Origin: Thermopolyspora sp040678635
Lineage (GTDB): Bacteria; Actinomycetota; Actinomycetes; Streptosporangiales; Streptosporangiaceae
Assembly (NCBI RefSeq): GCF_040678635.1
Contig: NZ_JBFATZ010000016.1
Coordinates: 124,001 to 188,000, forward strand
DNA length: 64,000 nt
Reading direction: 5' to 3'
Both the position numbers and the translations under genes were made by a program. Below are positions 36,425 to 45,109 of the stretch, piece by piece. Each line of letters begins with the position of its first letter. Position 1 is the stretch's first letter. The notes under the pieces were generated by a model, which was not told the DNA's origin, made no database searches, and saw nothing but the letters and a program-made list of their open reading frames with translations.

Positions 36425-36907
36425 ACGGACCACTCCGGCCCCTCCACCCCTCATCAGGACGCCCCCTCCACCCGGGCGCGGCTCCGCTCGTCGAGCGGTG
36501 CCCGTCTCCCCGGGCGCGGGTGACCCATGCCGCAAGGCGAGCCCCACCGACGCCGCATCCAGCGAAATCCGTCCCGGCGGCGAGGGAGAGATCGTCGGCG
36601 GGAGCATGGTCCTCTTCGCGGTGGCCTCGCCGACTTCGAGATCCGGGTGCCGTGAGATCGAACCGGAGCCGACGTGTGAGCCGGTGGACGGACCACCGGA
36701 CCGACTCGGCCACGCCGCCCGTTCACCGCCGCTCGCCACGGACCGGATCAACCACCGACGGCCCGCCCGCACGGTCGTTCCACCCCACCGGCCCATTCAG
36801 CGGCCCGCACACCCACTGAAGCAGGGCCGACGTCGGCTCCGGAGCGACCACCACGACCGCCGACACGCCATCCCGACGACCGCCCGTGTCAGCACGACGC
36901 ATCACCA
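36425..36907. other. Long gap after cstR; no gene recognised
   Basis: About 480 bases with no reading frame that resembles a known protein or has a convincing ribosome site on either strand. It separates cstR from the operators and promoter of the sulfur operon. It may be a decayed gene. Confidence 0.4.
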
Positions 36908-36911
36908 CAGG

Positions 36912-36975
36912 TACCCCGGGGGGTATTTGCCAAACGACGGCGTTGTGAACTACAGTTCGGGTACCCCCGGGGGTA
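36912..36975 (+). promoter_or_regulatory. Sulfur operon promoter flanked by two CstR-type operators
   Basis: Operator 2, TACCCCGGGGGGTA (36912-36925), lies just before the -35 box TTGCCA (36927-36932); the -10 box TACAGT (36951-36956) is 18 bases on; operator 3, TACCCCCGGGGGTA (36962-36975), a perfect 14-bp palindrome, covers the start of transcription. A repressor bound to both would hold the promoter closed. Confidence 0.82.
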
Positions 36976-37038
36976 TATCGGTCGACGATGAGGTCGGCCG
37001 CGGTCGTCTTCCTGATTCGCTTCGAAGGATGCCTGGAC

Positions 37039-37620
37039 ATGAGTGATTCACCGGCCAGACTGGACGCCGCCGCCCTGCGCGCCCGGCTCGACGCCGACGA
37101 CGGCCTGCGCGTGCTTGACGTGCGTACCCCAGCCGAGTTCGCGGCGGCGCACATCCCCGGCTCCTACAACGTCCCCCTGGACAACCTCCGGGAACACCGC
37201 TCAGAGTTGCGCCGTCACCTCGGCCAGGTGGTGCTGGTGTGCCGCAGCGGCACGCGGGCGGCCCAGGCCGAGCGGGTGCTGGCCGAGGCCGGGATGGCGA
37301 ACCTCCGCGTCCTGGACGGCGGCCTGCTCGCCTGGGAGGCCGCCGGGGCGCCGGTCAGCCGCGGACGCCCCCGCTGGGATCTGGAACGGCAGGTGCGGCT
37401 GGTCGCGGGCGTCCTGGTGCTCGCGAGCGTGCTCGGCGGCCTGGTCGTGCCCGGATTGGAGTGGCTGGCCGCCGCCATCGGCGCCGGACTCGCCGTCGCC
37501 GCGCTCACCAACACCTGCGCGATGGGCATGCTGCTGGCGCGGCTGCCGTTCAACCGGGTCGCGGCCTGCGACGCGGAGGCGATCGTGGCACGACTGGTGC
37601 GGGACGGACGACCGGCATGA
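37039..37620 (+). CDS. Rhodanese with two-helix membrane tail (DUF2892)
   Basis: This 193-residue protein has an N-terminal rhodanese domain (VLDVRTPAEFAAAHIPGSYN; active-site VLVCRSGTRAAQA; LDGGLLAWEAAGAPV) and a C-terminal DUF2892 part with two membrane helices (LVAGVLVLASVLGGLVV and AAAIGAGLAVAAL), ending in the NTCAMGMLLARLPFN motif. It should handle sulfane sulfur at the membrane. It is the first gene behind the CstR-type operators, and the next gene overlaps its stop (ATGA). GAAGGA lies nine bases before the ATG at 37039. Confidence 0.9.
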   Translation: MSDSPARLDAAALRARLDADDGLRVLDVRTPAEFAAAHIPGSYNVPLDNLREHRSELRRHLGQVVLVCRSGTRAAQAERVLAEAGMANLRVLDGGLLAWEAAGAPVSRGRPRWDLERQVRLVAGVLVLASVLGGLVVPGLEWLAAAIGAGLAVAALTNTCAMGMLLARLPFNRVAACDAEAIVARLVRDGRPA

Positions 37621-40112
37621 CCCTCGCGCTCACCCTGGGCGCGGCCGTACTCGTCGGTCTCTCCCTCGGGTTGCTCGGCGGCGGAGGCTCGATCCTGACC
37701 GTACCGATCCTGATCTACCTGGCCGATGTCGCGCCGAAGCCGGCGATCGCGATGTCGCTGTTCGTCGTCGGAGTCACCAGCGCGGTGGGGATGCTCCCGC
37801 ACGCCCGTGCGAGGCGGATCCAGTGGCGGACCGGGCTGTTGTACGGCACCGCCGGAATGATCGGCGCGTACGGCGGCGGACGACTGGCCGCCTACATCCC
37901 CGCAGGCGTGCTGCTGGTGGCCTTTGGGCTCGTGATGGCCGTCACCGCGGCGGCGATGCTGCGCCCTCGCCCGGTATCCGCGCCCATCACGTCCACCGCG
38001 TCCATGACGTCCACCGCGTCCATCACGTCCATGACGTCCCCGCACGCGGTGGCGGAACGCGGGCCGGTGAACCGCCCGATGGCGCGGATCCTCGCCGAGG
38101 GGATCGCGGTCGGGGCGGTCACCGGGCTGATCGGCGCCGGCGGCGGCTTCCTCGTGGTGCCCGCGTTGGTGCTGCTGGGCGGCCTCACCATGCCGGTGGC
38201 GGTCGGCACCTCGCTGGTGGTCATCGCGATGAAGTCGTTCGCCGGGCTCGCCGGCTACCTCGACAGCGTACGCCTGGACTGGCCGCTGACCCTCGCGGTG
38301 ACCGCTGCGGCGGTGGTCGGCGGCATGGCCGGGTCCCGGCTGGCCGGTCACGTCGACCCGGGGCGGCTACGGCGGGCCTTCGGCTGGTTCGTCGTCGTCA
38401 TGGCGGCGTTCGTGCTCGTCCAGCAGGTCCCGGCGACGGTGCGCCACCTGGTGCTGGACACCCTGTCCGGCTGGCCGGCGCAGTCGGCGTTCATCGTCGC
38501 GGCCGTGTCCGGGGCCCTCGTCGTCTGGCGGATCAGGGCCCGCAGGACCGGCGTTCCGCTCGTCGCCTCGCCGCCGCGACCCGGACCCATCGTTCCCGGC
38601 CCGCCACCGACGTCCGGGGCCGGGCCGGACGGCGGCGACACCCACGCGTCGGCGCTCGGCACCACGCACGCCACGTCCGACGCACCGAACACCATCGAAT
38701 CTCGGGAGAATCGGGAGAATCGCATGTTCTTCACCCAGTACTACCTGGAATGTCTGTCCCAGGCCTCGTACCTGATCGGCGACAAGACGACCGGCCGGGC
38801 CGTGGTGGTCGATCCGCGCCGTGACGTGAGCGAATACCTCAACGACGCGGCGGCGCACGGGCTCACCATCGAGGCGGTCATCAACACCCACTTCCACGCC
38901 GACTTCATCGCCGGGCACCTGGAACTGGCGGCCCGCACCGGGGCCTGGATCGGGTACGGCCGAAGGGCCACCGGTGTGGAATACCCGATTCGCGCGCTCG
39001 CCGACGGGGAGCGGATCTCCCTGGGCGAGGTGACGCTGCAAATCCTGGAGACCCCCGGCCACACCCCCGAATCGATCAGCGTTCTGCTCTTCGAGCACCC
39101 CGGCGACACCGTTCCGTACGGCGTGCTCACCGGAGACGCCCTGTTCATCGGCGACGTGGGCCGACCCGATCTGCTCGCCTCCTTCGGCATCACCGCCGAC
39201 GAACTCGGCGGCATGCTGTACGACAGCGTCCAGCACAAGCTGATGGCCCTGCCCGACCAGGTGCGCGTCTTCCCGGCACACGGGGCCGGCTCGGCCTGCG
39301 GCAAGAACCTGTCGACCGCGCTGCAGTCCACCATCGGCGACCAGCGGCTCACCAACTACGCCTGCGCGCCCATGAGCCGGGACGAGTTCGTGGCCATCGT
39401 GACCGAGGGCCAGCCGCCGGCGCCCGGCTACTTCGGATACGACGCCGTCCTCAACCGCAAGCGGCACGAACTGCTGGATGTGAGCGCGCACCTGCGCCCG
39501 CTGTCACCGGCGGAATTTCTGGAACTCCAGGCGGCCGGCGCGGTCGTGCTTGACACCCGCGACGCGCTGGAGTTCGCCGCCGGCCACCCGCGCGGCGCGC
39601 TCAACGTCCCCGCCGATGGCCGCTTCGCCGAACGGGCCGGCATGGTCGTCCCGCCCGACAGCGAGATTCTCGTCATCGCGCCGCAGGACCGCGAGGCCGA
39701 GGTCGTCACCCGGCTCGCCCGGATCGGCCTCGACACGGTCGCCGGTTACCTACGCGAGCCCGAGGGCGCCCTGACCGCCATGGCCGGTCACCTCACCCAG
39801 GCGAGGCGCGTCACCGTCAGCGAGCTGCGGCAGGCCCTGGACCGCGCGCATCCGCCCGCGCTGCTGGACGTCCGCAACGCCGGCGAGGTCGAGGGCGGCG
39901 CCATCCCCGGCGCCATCGCCATCCCACTCGCCGAGTTGCCCCGGCGGCTCGCCGAGATCCCCGCCGACACCCCGGTGGTCGTCTACTGCGCGAGCGGCAT
40001 CCGCTCCTCCATCGCCGCCAGCCTGCTGCGCCGACACGGCCACACCGACGTGTCCGACCTGCTCGGGGGCTACGACGCCTGGCGCCGCGCGCTCACCCCG
40101 GCCACGGCCTGA
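37617..40112 (+). CDS. TauE/SafE exporter fused in frame to persulfide dioxygenase-rhodanese
   Basis: One uninterrupted frame of 831 residues. Residues 1-305 form a TauE/SafE sulfite exporter (GLLGGGGSILTVPILIYLA; GLIGAGGGFLVVPALVLLG; seven to eight helices). Residues ~306-369 are a Pro/Thr-rich linker. Residues ~370-600 are a metallo-beta-lactamase fold with INTHFHADFIAGH and TPGHTPES, matching ETHE1-like persulfide dioxygenases. Two rhodanese domains follow: the first lacks a cysteine (VIAPQDRE), the second has the active VVYCASGIRSS. The dioxygenase makes sulfite from persulfide and the exporter would remove it. An internal ATG at 38724 with its own ribosome site may also yield a separate dioxygenase. 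The ATG at 37617 overlaps the upstream stop. Confidence 0.82.
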   Translation: MTLALTLGAAVLVGLSLGLLGGGGSILTVPILIYLADVAPKPAIAMSLFVVGVTSAVGMLPHARARRIQWRTGLLYGTAGMIGAYGGGRLAAYIPAGVLLVAFGLVMAVTAAAMLRPRPVSAPITSTASMTSTASITSMTSPHAVAERGPVNRPMARILAEGIAVGAVTGLIGAGGGFLVVPALVLLGGLTMPVAVGTSLVVIAMKSFAGLAGYLDSVRLDWPLTLAVTAAAVVGGMAGSRLAGHVDPGRLRRAFGWFVVVMAAFVLVQQVPATVRHLVLDTLSGWPAQSAFIVAAVSGALVVWRIRARRTGVPLVASPPRPGPIVPGPPPTSGAGPDGGDTHASALGTTHATSDAPNTIESRENRENRMFFTQYYLECLSQASYLIGDKTTGRAVVVDPRRDVSEYLNDAAAHGLTIEAVINTHFHADFIAGHLELAARTGAWIGYGRRATGVEYPIRALADGERISLGEVTLQILETPGHTPESISVLLFEHPGDTVPYGVLTGDALFIGDVGRPDLLASFGITADELGGMLYDSVQHKLMALPDQVRVFPAHGAGSACGKNLSTALQSTIGDQRLTNYACAPMSRDEFVAIVTEGQPPAPGYFGYDAVLNRKRHELLDVSAHLRPLSPAEFLELQAAGAVVLDTRDALEFAAGHPRGALNVPADGRFAERAGMVVPPDSEILVIAPQDREAEVVTRLARIGLDTVAGYLREPEGALTAMAGHLTQARRVTVSELRQALDRAHPPALLDVRNAGEVEGGAIPGAIAIPLAELPRRLAEIPADTPVVVYCASGIRSSIAASLLRRHGHTDVSDLLGGYDAWRRALTPATA
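37986..38039. repeat. 9-bp repeat array in the exporter loop
   Basis: Six consecutive 9-mers of the type ATSACGTCC/ACCGCGTCC (18-bp unit repeated twice, then two halves) encode a Ser/Thr-rich loop (TSTASMTSTASITSMTS). The loop joins the two halves of the exporter. Confidence 0.85.
38703..38726 (+). promoter_or_regulatory. Internal ribosome site and start of the dioxygenase part
   Basis: The 9-mer CGGGAGAAT occurs twice in tandem, supplying GGGAG about eight bases before ATG 38724. The residues that follow (MFFTQYYLECLSQASYLIG) are exactly where stand-alone persulfide dioxygenases begin, so internal initiation is plausible. Confidence 0.5.
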
Positions 40113-40508
40113 CCACGCCGACGGCGGCCACCCCGGCGGAGCCGTTCAACGAATCACCGCCGACGCCGTCGAACAGACAGACCGGCGCCGGGCGATCCAC
40201 CCGACACCGCTCACCGATCACCCGACGAAGGGCCGCCCTCGTGCGGCCCTTCGTGACTTGCATGGCCAGCCGTGCCCGATCCGCACGGACGCACCGGTAC
40301 CCCACCACCCATCCCGATACCGCTGACCGACCAGTCGATGAAAGGCGGCCATCGCGTCGGCCTCTCATCGTTCATCCACCCGGCATCCCCAACCCGCGCG
40401 GACGCACTGACACCTTGCCGCCCATCGCGACGCCTCTCCCCGACCATGACATGATTCGCCGACCTGCCAAACTGATCCCGTAGCAGGGCGGGCGTTACCA
40501 TCCTCAAC
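40113..40508. other. Gap between sulfur island and cobG
   Basis: No gene is seen. The gap holds a strong terminator (40225-40254) and, at its right end, a -10 box TACCAT (40496-40501) with TGATCC 17 bases upstream. Only seven bases separate the -10 from the cobG GTG, so the cobG message may be leaderless. Two stretches (about 40270-40345 and 40385-40455) look like an old, degraded duplication of each other. Confidence 0.5.
40225..40254 (+). terminator. Strong hairpin terminator of the sulfur operon
   Basis: ACGAAGGGCCGC (40225-40236) and GCGGCCCTTCGT (40243-40254) form a perfect 12-bp stem with a CCTCGT loop, 113 bases after the dioxygenase stop. It separates the sulfur island from the cob genes that follow. 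Confidence 0.85.
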
Positions 40509-41807
40509 GTGTCCAAAGCCGAATCCTTCGGAAGAAACCGTCCCGACGCCTGTCCGGGAGCGCTCCAGGTGCACGAAGCCGCCGACGGGCCGCTCGCCCG
40601 GGTCCGGGTGCCGGGCGGCGTGATCGAAGCGGCCCAGGCACAGGTGCTGGCCACCTCCGCGACCGAGCTCGGCTCCGGGATGATCGAGCTCACTTCCCGC
40701 GGGAACGTGCAGGTGCGCGGCCTGTCCGACCCCGCCGCCTTCGCCGCTCGCATTGCCGCAGCCGGTCTGCTTCCCTCGGTCACCCACGAACGCGTACGCA
40801 ACATCGTCGCCTCCCCCTTCACCGACCGCGCGTTGATCGACGCACTCGACCAGGCCCTGTGCGCGCGTCCGGCGCTCGCGGAACTGCCCGGCCGCTTCCT
40901 GTTCTCGATCGAGGACATCGGCCTGGAGGCGGACGTCACCTACGTGAACCGCCGACTGCTGCTGGCCGGGCATGACGCGGGCCTCGACGTACCGGAGTGG
41001 ATGGCCGTCCCGCTCATGCTCGACGCCGCCGAGGCCTTCCTGCGCCTGCGCGGCACCGAATGGCGCATCGCGGAACTGGACGACGGCCCGGCCAGGATCG
41101 CCGCCCTGCTCGGCGGCCCGTCCACAACCATCCCGCCAGATTCGCCCAACCCGGATTCGCCGCATCCGCCCGGCCGGGACGATTCCGGCGCTGCTCGCAC
41201 GTCACGGCCGAGCACGCCTTCCCACGACGAGAGAGTTCTCGGGCGCTCGGACACACCCGCGTCGGGCTCGCCTCAGCCGCTCGAACCGACCGAAGCCGAA
41301 AGCGCGGGCACCATCCGCCCAATTTCACGCGATCGAGAGGTTCTCGACGGCCCGGACGCCGCCCGGGCAAACCCGTCGTCGCGTGAGCTCGGCGTTCTCT
41401 TCGGCGGCCGGGCCGTACAGGCGCTGGTTCCGCTGGGAAAACCGACCCCGGCGCAACTGCTCGCCCTCGCCGACGTCGCCGACGAGGTACGGCTGACGCC
41501 CTGGCGGACGTTCGTCGTACGCGACCCGGCCGACGCCGACGAGGTGGAGCGGCGGCTGGCCGCGGCGGGCCTTGTCACGGACTCCGATTCGCCCTGGGCG
41601 GGGGTCACGGCCTGCATCGGTCGTCCAGGCTGTGGAAAGGCGCTGGCAAACGTGCACGCGGATGCGACAGCCTGGGTGCTCGGGCGCATACACGCTCCCG
41701 CCACGCCGGTCCACTGGTCCGGCTGCGAGCGGCGATGCGGGCTCCCGCGCGGCCGGGTCCTGCAGATGGTGGCCACGGCCGACGGCTACGACGAAAGGCT
41801 CACGTGA
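40509..41807 (+). CDS. cobG: Precorrin-3B synthase
   Basis: The 432-residue protein belongs to the nitrite/sulfite reductase ferredoxin-like family used by CobG. ELTSRGNVQVRGL is the siroheme-reductase N-terminal motif. The iron-sulfur cysteines are in TACIGRPGCGKALANV and WSGCERRCG, giving the C-x5-C and C-x3-C pairs. CobG hydroxylates precorrin-3A at C20 with oxygen, which marks the aerobic pathway. Residues ~205-285 are a Pro/Ser-rich insertion between the two halves. The start is the GTG at 40509, seven bases after a -10 box. The cobH start overlaps its stop. Confidence 0.92.
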   Translation: MSKAESFGRNRPDACPGALQVHEAADGPLARVRVPGGVIEAAQAQVLATSATELGSGMIELTSRGNVQVRGLSDPAAFAARIAAAGLLPSVTHERVRNIVASPFTDRALIDALDQALCARPALAELPGRFLFSIEDIGLEADVTYVNRRLLLAGHDAGLDVPEWMAVPLMLDAAEAFLRLRGTEWRIAELDDGPARIAALLGGPSTTIPPDSPNPDSPHPPGRDDSGAARTSRPSTPSHDERVLGRSDTPASGSPQPLEPTEAESAGTIRPISRDREVLDGPDAARANPSSRELGVLFGGRAVQALVPLGKPTPAQLLALADVADEVRLTPWRTFVVRDPADADEVERRLAAAGLVTDSDSPWAGVTACIGRPGCGKALANVHADATAWVLGRIHAPATPVHWSGCERRCGLPRGRVLQMVATADGYDERLT

Positions 41808-42520
41808 CCGAAGGCGGCGACAAGCGACCGGCGGCCGGGCACCCCGGCCCGGTGAACAACCTGGTGACCGATCCGGTGACCAGTCCGGTGACCAGTCCGG
41901 TGACCGATTACGTGCGCGACGGCGCGGAGATCTACCGCCGGTCGTTCGCCACGATCCGCGCCGAGGCGGACCTCGACGGCCTGCCGCCCGAGGTCGCACA
42001 GGTCGCGGTCCGGATGATCCACGCGTGCGGGATGACCGACCTGGTACGCGACCTCGCCTGGTCGCCCGGCGTGGTGGCGAAGGCGCGGGCGGCGCTGCGG
42101 GCGGGTGCGCCGGTGCTGTGCGACGCCATGATGGTGGCCTCCGGCGTGACCAGGCGCAGGCTGCCCGCCGGCAACGACGTGGTGTGCACGCTCGGCGACC
42201 CGCGCGTACCCGAGCTGGCCGAACGGCTCGGCACCACCCGCAGCGCCGCGGCCCTGGAACTGTGGCGCGACCGTCTGGCGGGCTCGGTGGTGGCGATCGG
42301 CAACGCCCCGACCGCGCTGTTCCGCCTGCTGGAGTTGGTCGCCGAGGGCGCGGGACGCCCGGCGGCGGTGCTCGGCATCCCGGTGGGTTTCGTCGGCGCG
42401 GCCGAGTCCAAACTGGCCCTGGCCGAAAGCGATCTCGACCACCTGGTCGTACACGGCCGCCGCGGTGGCAGCGCGATCACGGCGGCGGCGGTCAACGCGA
42501 TCGCAAGCGAGGCGGAATGA
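41804..42520 (+). CDS. cobH: Precorrin-8X methylmutase
   Basis: This 238-residue enzyme moves a methyl group from C11 to C12 to form hydrogenobyrinic acid. Family segments are DGAEIYRRSFATIRAEADL, VAVRMIHACGMTDLV with the catalytic histidine, and AVVAIGN-like GSVVAIGNAPTALFRLLEL followed by VGFVGAAESKLAL. The first 35 residues are unusual, with a VTDP/VTSP repeat not found in typical CobH. Its GTG overlaps the cobG stop (GTGA), and its own stop is overlapped by the ATG of a bridge frame. Confidence 0.93.
   Translation: MTEGGDKRPAAGHPGPVNNLVTDPVTSPVTSPVTDYVRDGAEIYRRSFATIRAEADLDGLPPEVAQVAVRMIHACGMTDLVRDLAWSPGVVAKARAALRAGAPVLCDAMMVASGVTRRRLPAGNDVVCTLGDPRVPELAERLGTTRSAAALELWRDRLAGSVVAIGNAPTALFRLLELVAEGAGRPAAVLGIPVGFVGAAESKLALAESDLDHLVVHGRRGGSAITAAAVNAIASEAE
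41863..41910. repeat. Four 12-bp repeats near the cobH start
   Basis: GGTGACCGATCC, GGTGACCAGTCC twice, and GGTGACCGATTA follow each other. They encode VTDP-VTSP-VTSP-VTDY ahead of the conserved domain. Confidence 0.9.
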
Positions 42521-42897
42521 CCAACGAGAAGGGGAACGTCGTGCGCGCATTGTGCTCCGGGCCGTCCCGGTCGGCCCTCCACGAGATGCGAACAGCACCC
42601 CTGTCCGAGGCCCGGCTCCTGGCCGGAACTGCGGTCCGGCGCCAACCGCTCGGGCGGCGGCCCGCACACACGGCCCGTCCCCGACCCCAAACCGCGCTAC
42701 AGCGCCCCCTGCTCAGGCACCGGCCCGCACACACGACCGGCCACCTGCCCCTAACGGCGGTCCGGCGCCAACCGCTCGGGCGGCGGCCCGTACACACGGC
42801 CCACCTCCGGCCCCAAACCGCGCTACAGCGCCCCCTGCTCAGGCACCGGCCCGCACACACGACCGCCCACCTGCCCCTAACGGCGGCGCGGGCATGA
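42517..42897 (+). CDS. 126-residue repeat-containing bridge frame between cobH and cobIJ
   Basis: The ATG at 42517 overlaps the cobH stop and the TGA at 42895-42897 overlaps the cobIJ ATG at 42894, so this frame joins the two genes by ATGA overlaps at both ends. It starts MTNEKGNVVRALCSGPSRSA and its second half is a 42-residue unit occurring twice, rich in Arg, His, Pro and Thr. No family is recognised. In other actinobacteria cobH and cobIJ usually touch directly. It may be a filler that preserves translational coupling, or a lineage-specific basic protein. Confidence 0.45.
   Translation: MTNEKGNVVRALCSGPSRSALHEMRTAPLSEARLLAGTAVRRQPLGRRPAHTARPRPQTALQRPLLRHRPAHTTGHLPLTAVRRQPLGRRPVHTAHLRPQTALQRPLLRHRPAHTTAHLPLTAARA
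42631..42882. repeat. 126-bp tandem repeat, two copies
   Basis: 42631-42756 and 42757-42882 are the same 126-bp unit with a handful of differences. The unit is 42 codons long, so the duplication keeps every frame open. Confidence 0.9.
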
Positions 42898-44372
42898 CCG
42901 GACGCCTGTACGGGGTCGGCCTCGGCCCCGGCGACCCCGATCTGATCACCGTCAAGGCCGCCCGGCTGATCGGCCAGGCCGACGTGATCGCCTACCACGC
43001 CGCCCGGCACGGCCGCAGCATCGCCCGCTCGATCGCGATGCCGTACATCCGCCCGGGGCAGATCGAGGAACTGCTGCAGTACCCGCTGACGGTCGAGACC
43101 ACCGACCATCCCGGCGGATACCAGGGCGCGCTCGACGACTTCTACGTCGAGTGCGCGGCCCGGCTCGCCGCCCACCTCGACGAGGGCAGGAACGTCGTCG
43201 TGCTCTGCGAGGGCGACCCGCTCTTCTACGGCTCCTACATGCACATGCACAAGCGGCTGGCTCATCGCTACCCGACCGAGGTGGTGCCCGGCGTCACCTC
43301 CGTGGCCGCCGCCGCCGCGGTGCTGGGCCGTCCGCTGGTGGAACGCGACGAGATCCTCACCGTGCTGCCCGGCACGCTCCCCGGCGAGGTCCTCGCCGAC
43401 CGTCTGCGCGCCACCGATTCGGCGGCCGTGCTCAAGCTGGGCCGTACCTTCGAGAAGGTACGCGACGCCTTCGCCGGGGCCGGGCGGCTCGACGAGGCCT
43501 GGTACGTGGAGCGCGCCACCATGGACGGCGAGCGGGTCGTGCCGCTGAAGGACGTCGACCCGGAAGGCGTGCCGTACTTCTCCCTGGCCCTGCTCGCGAG
43601 CCCGGCCGAGCGCACGTTCACGCCCGAGCCCGAGTCGGCCACGACCGCTCCCGAAGTGGTCGTCGTGGGGCTCGGCCCTGCCGGACGCCCCTGGCTCACC
43701 CCCGAGGCCCAGGACGCCCTCGCCACCGCGACCGACCTTGTGGGCTACGGCCCGTACGTCGACCGGGTGCCGCCGAACCCCCGTCAGCGCCGCCACCGCA
43801 CCGGCAACCGGGTGGAGGCCGAACGCGCCAGGCACGCCCTCGACCTCGCCCGCGAGGGCAGGCGGGTGGCCGTCGTCTCCTCCGGAGACCCGGGCGTCTT
43901 CGCCATGGCGAGCGCGGTCCTGGAGGCCGCGGCCGACTACCCGGACGTGCCGGTACGCGTCGTGCCGGGCCTCACCGCCGCCCAGGCCGTGGCCGCCCGC
44001 GCGGGCGCCCCGCTGGGCCATGACTTCTGCGTCCTGTCCCTGTCCGACCTGCTCAAACCCTGGGAGGTCATCGCCGACCGCCTCACCGCCGCCGCCAAGG
44101 CCGACCTCGTCCTCGCCATCTACAACCCGGCCTCCCGCAGCCGCACCTGGCAACTGCCCGCCGCCCGCGACCTGCTCCTCGAACACCGTGCGCCGGACAC
44201 CCCCGTCGTGATCGGCCGCGACGTCGGCGGCCCCGAGGAGAGCGTCGACATCACCACACTCGGCGAACTCGATCCGGCCAAGGTGGACATGCGCTGCCTA
44301 CTGATCATCGGCTCCTCGACCACCCGCGTCACCGCGCAGGGCACCGTCTACACACCGCGTCGCTATCCCTGA
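42894..44372 (+). CDS. cobIJ: Fused precorrin-2 C20- / precorrin-3B C17-methyltransferase
   Basis: This 492-residue protein has two tetrapyrrole methylase domains in tandem. The first (1-240, CobI) has YGVGLGPGDPDLITVKA and VLCEGDPLFYGSYMH; the second (245-492, CobJ) has VVVVGLGPAGRPWLTPEA, VAVVSSGDPGVFAMAS and LAIYNPASRSRTWQL. Each binds S-adenosylmethionine. The fusion is common in actinobacteria. The ATG at 42894 begins exactly at the first domain. A 373-base region with repeats separates it from cobH. Its last 10 bases overlap the convergent cobK end. Confidence 0.94.
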   Translation: MTGRLYGVGLGPGDPDLITVKAARLIGQADVIAYHAARHGRSIARSIAMPYIRPGQIEELLQYPLTVETTDHPGGYQGALDDFYVECAARLAAHLDEGRNVVVLCEGDPLFYGSYMHMHKRLAHRYPTEVVPGVTSVAAAAAVLGRPLVERDEILTVLPGTLPGEVLADRLRATDSAAVLKLGRTFEKVRDAFAGAGRLDEAWYVERATMDGERVVPLKDVDPEGVPYFSLALLASPAERTFTPEPESATTAPEVVVVGLGPAGRPWLTPEAQDALATATDLVGYGPYVDRVPPNPRQRRHRTGNRVEAERARHALDLAREGRRVAVVSSGDPGVFAMASAVLEAAADYPDVPVRVVPGLTAAQAVAARAGAPLGHDFCVLSLSDLLKPWEVIADRLTAAAKADLVLAIYNPASRSRTWQLPAARDLLLEHRAPDTPVVIGRDVGGPEESVDITTLGELDPAKVDMRCLLIIGSSTTRVTAQGTVYTPRRYP

Positions 44373-45109
44373 CTCCAGGGGGAAGCAAGGGTCCAGGAGA
44401 GAGCCTCCTCGACCGTGCACACGACGGGCACCCCGGGCGGCGGCGGAGGTCGGTCGATCATGATTACTCGAAGGCCGAGTTCGCGGGCGGCGGTGAGTTT
44501 GGCCGCGGTCATGGTGCCGCCGCTGTCCTTCGTGACGAGCACGTCGAGGCGGTGGCGGCGGATCAGCGCGCGTTCGCCCTCGACCGTGTACGGCCCGCGG
44601 TCCAGGAGCACCTGCACGTTGTCCGGGATCGGCGGCTCGGGCGGATCGACCGATCTGGCGAGGAACCAGACGCCGCGGACGGGCGCGAAGACCGGCAGGC
44701 TGCGGCGGCCGGTGGTGAGGAACACGCGCATCGGGGCGGTGAGCAGGGCGGCGGCCTCGTGCAGCGAGGGCACGCGCTCCCAGACGTCGCCGGGGCCTTC
44801 CTGCCAGCCGGGACGGCGCAGCGCCAGCAGCGGCACGCCGGTGCGTGCGGCGGCCTCGGCGGCCGAGGCGGTCATCCGGGCGGCGAAGGGGTGGGTGGCG
44901 TCCACCAGGGCGTCGGCGCGTTCGGCGCGCAGCCAGGCGGCCAGGCCGTCGGGGCCCCCGAAACCGCCCTGCCGTACCTCGCCCTCCGGGAGACGGGGGT
45001 TGGCAACGCGGCCCGCCAGGGACGTGATCACGTGGACGCCTTCGGCCACAAGCCCGGCCGCCAGCGCTCGCGCCTCGGCCGTACCGCCGAGGATCAGGAC
45101 GCGGCGCAT
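44363..45109 (-). CDS. cobK: Precorrin-6A reductase
   Basis: The 248-residue enzyme opens with VLILGGTAEARALA, the NADPH-binding start of CobK/CbiJ, and has LVDATHPFAARMTASAAEAA, LLALRRPGWQEGPGD, and LVTKDSGGTMTAAKLTAAREL near the end. It reduces precorrin-6A with NADPH. Its start overlaps the end of cobM by 16 bases, so the two are co-transcribed leftward, convergent with cobIJ. Confidence 0.93.
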   Translation of the reverse strand: MRRVLILGGTAEARALAAGLVAEGVHVITSLAGRVANPRLPEGEVRQGGFGGPDGLAAWLRAERADALVDATHPFAARMTASAAEAAARTGVPLLALRRPGWQEGPGDVWERVPSLHEAAALLTAPMRVFLTTGRRSLPVFAPVRGVWFLARSVDPPEPPIPDNVQVLLDRGPYTVEGERALIRRHRLDVLVTKDSGGTMTAAKLTAARELGLRVIMIDRPPPPPGVPVVCTVEEALSWTLASPWSQG

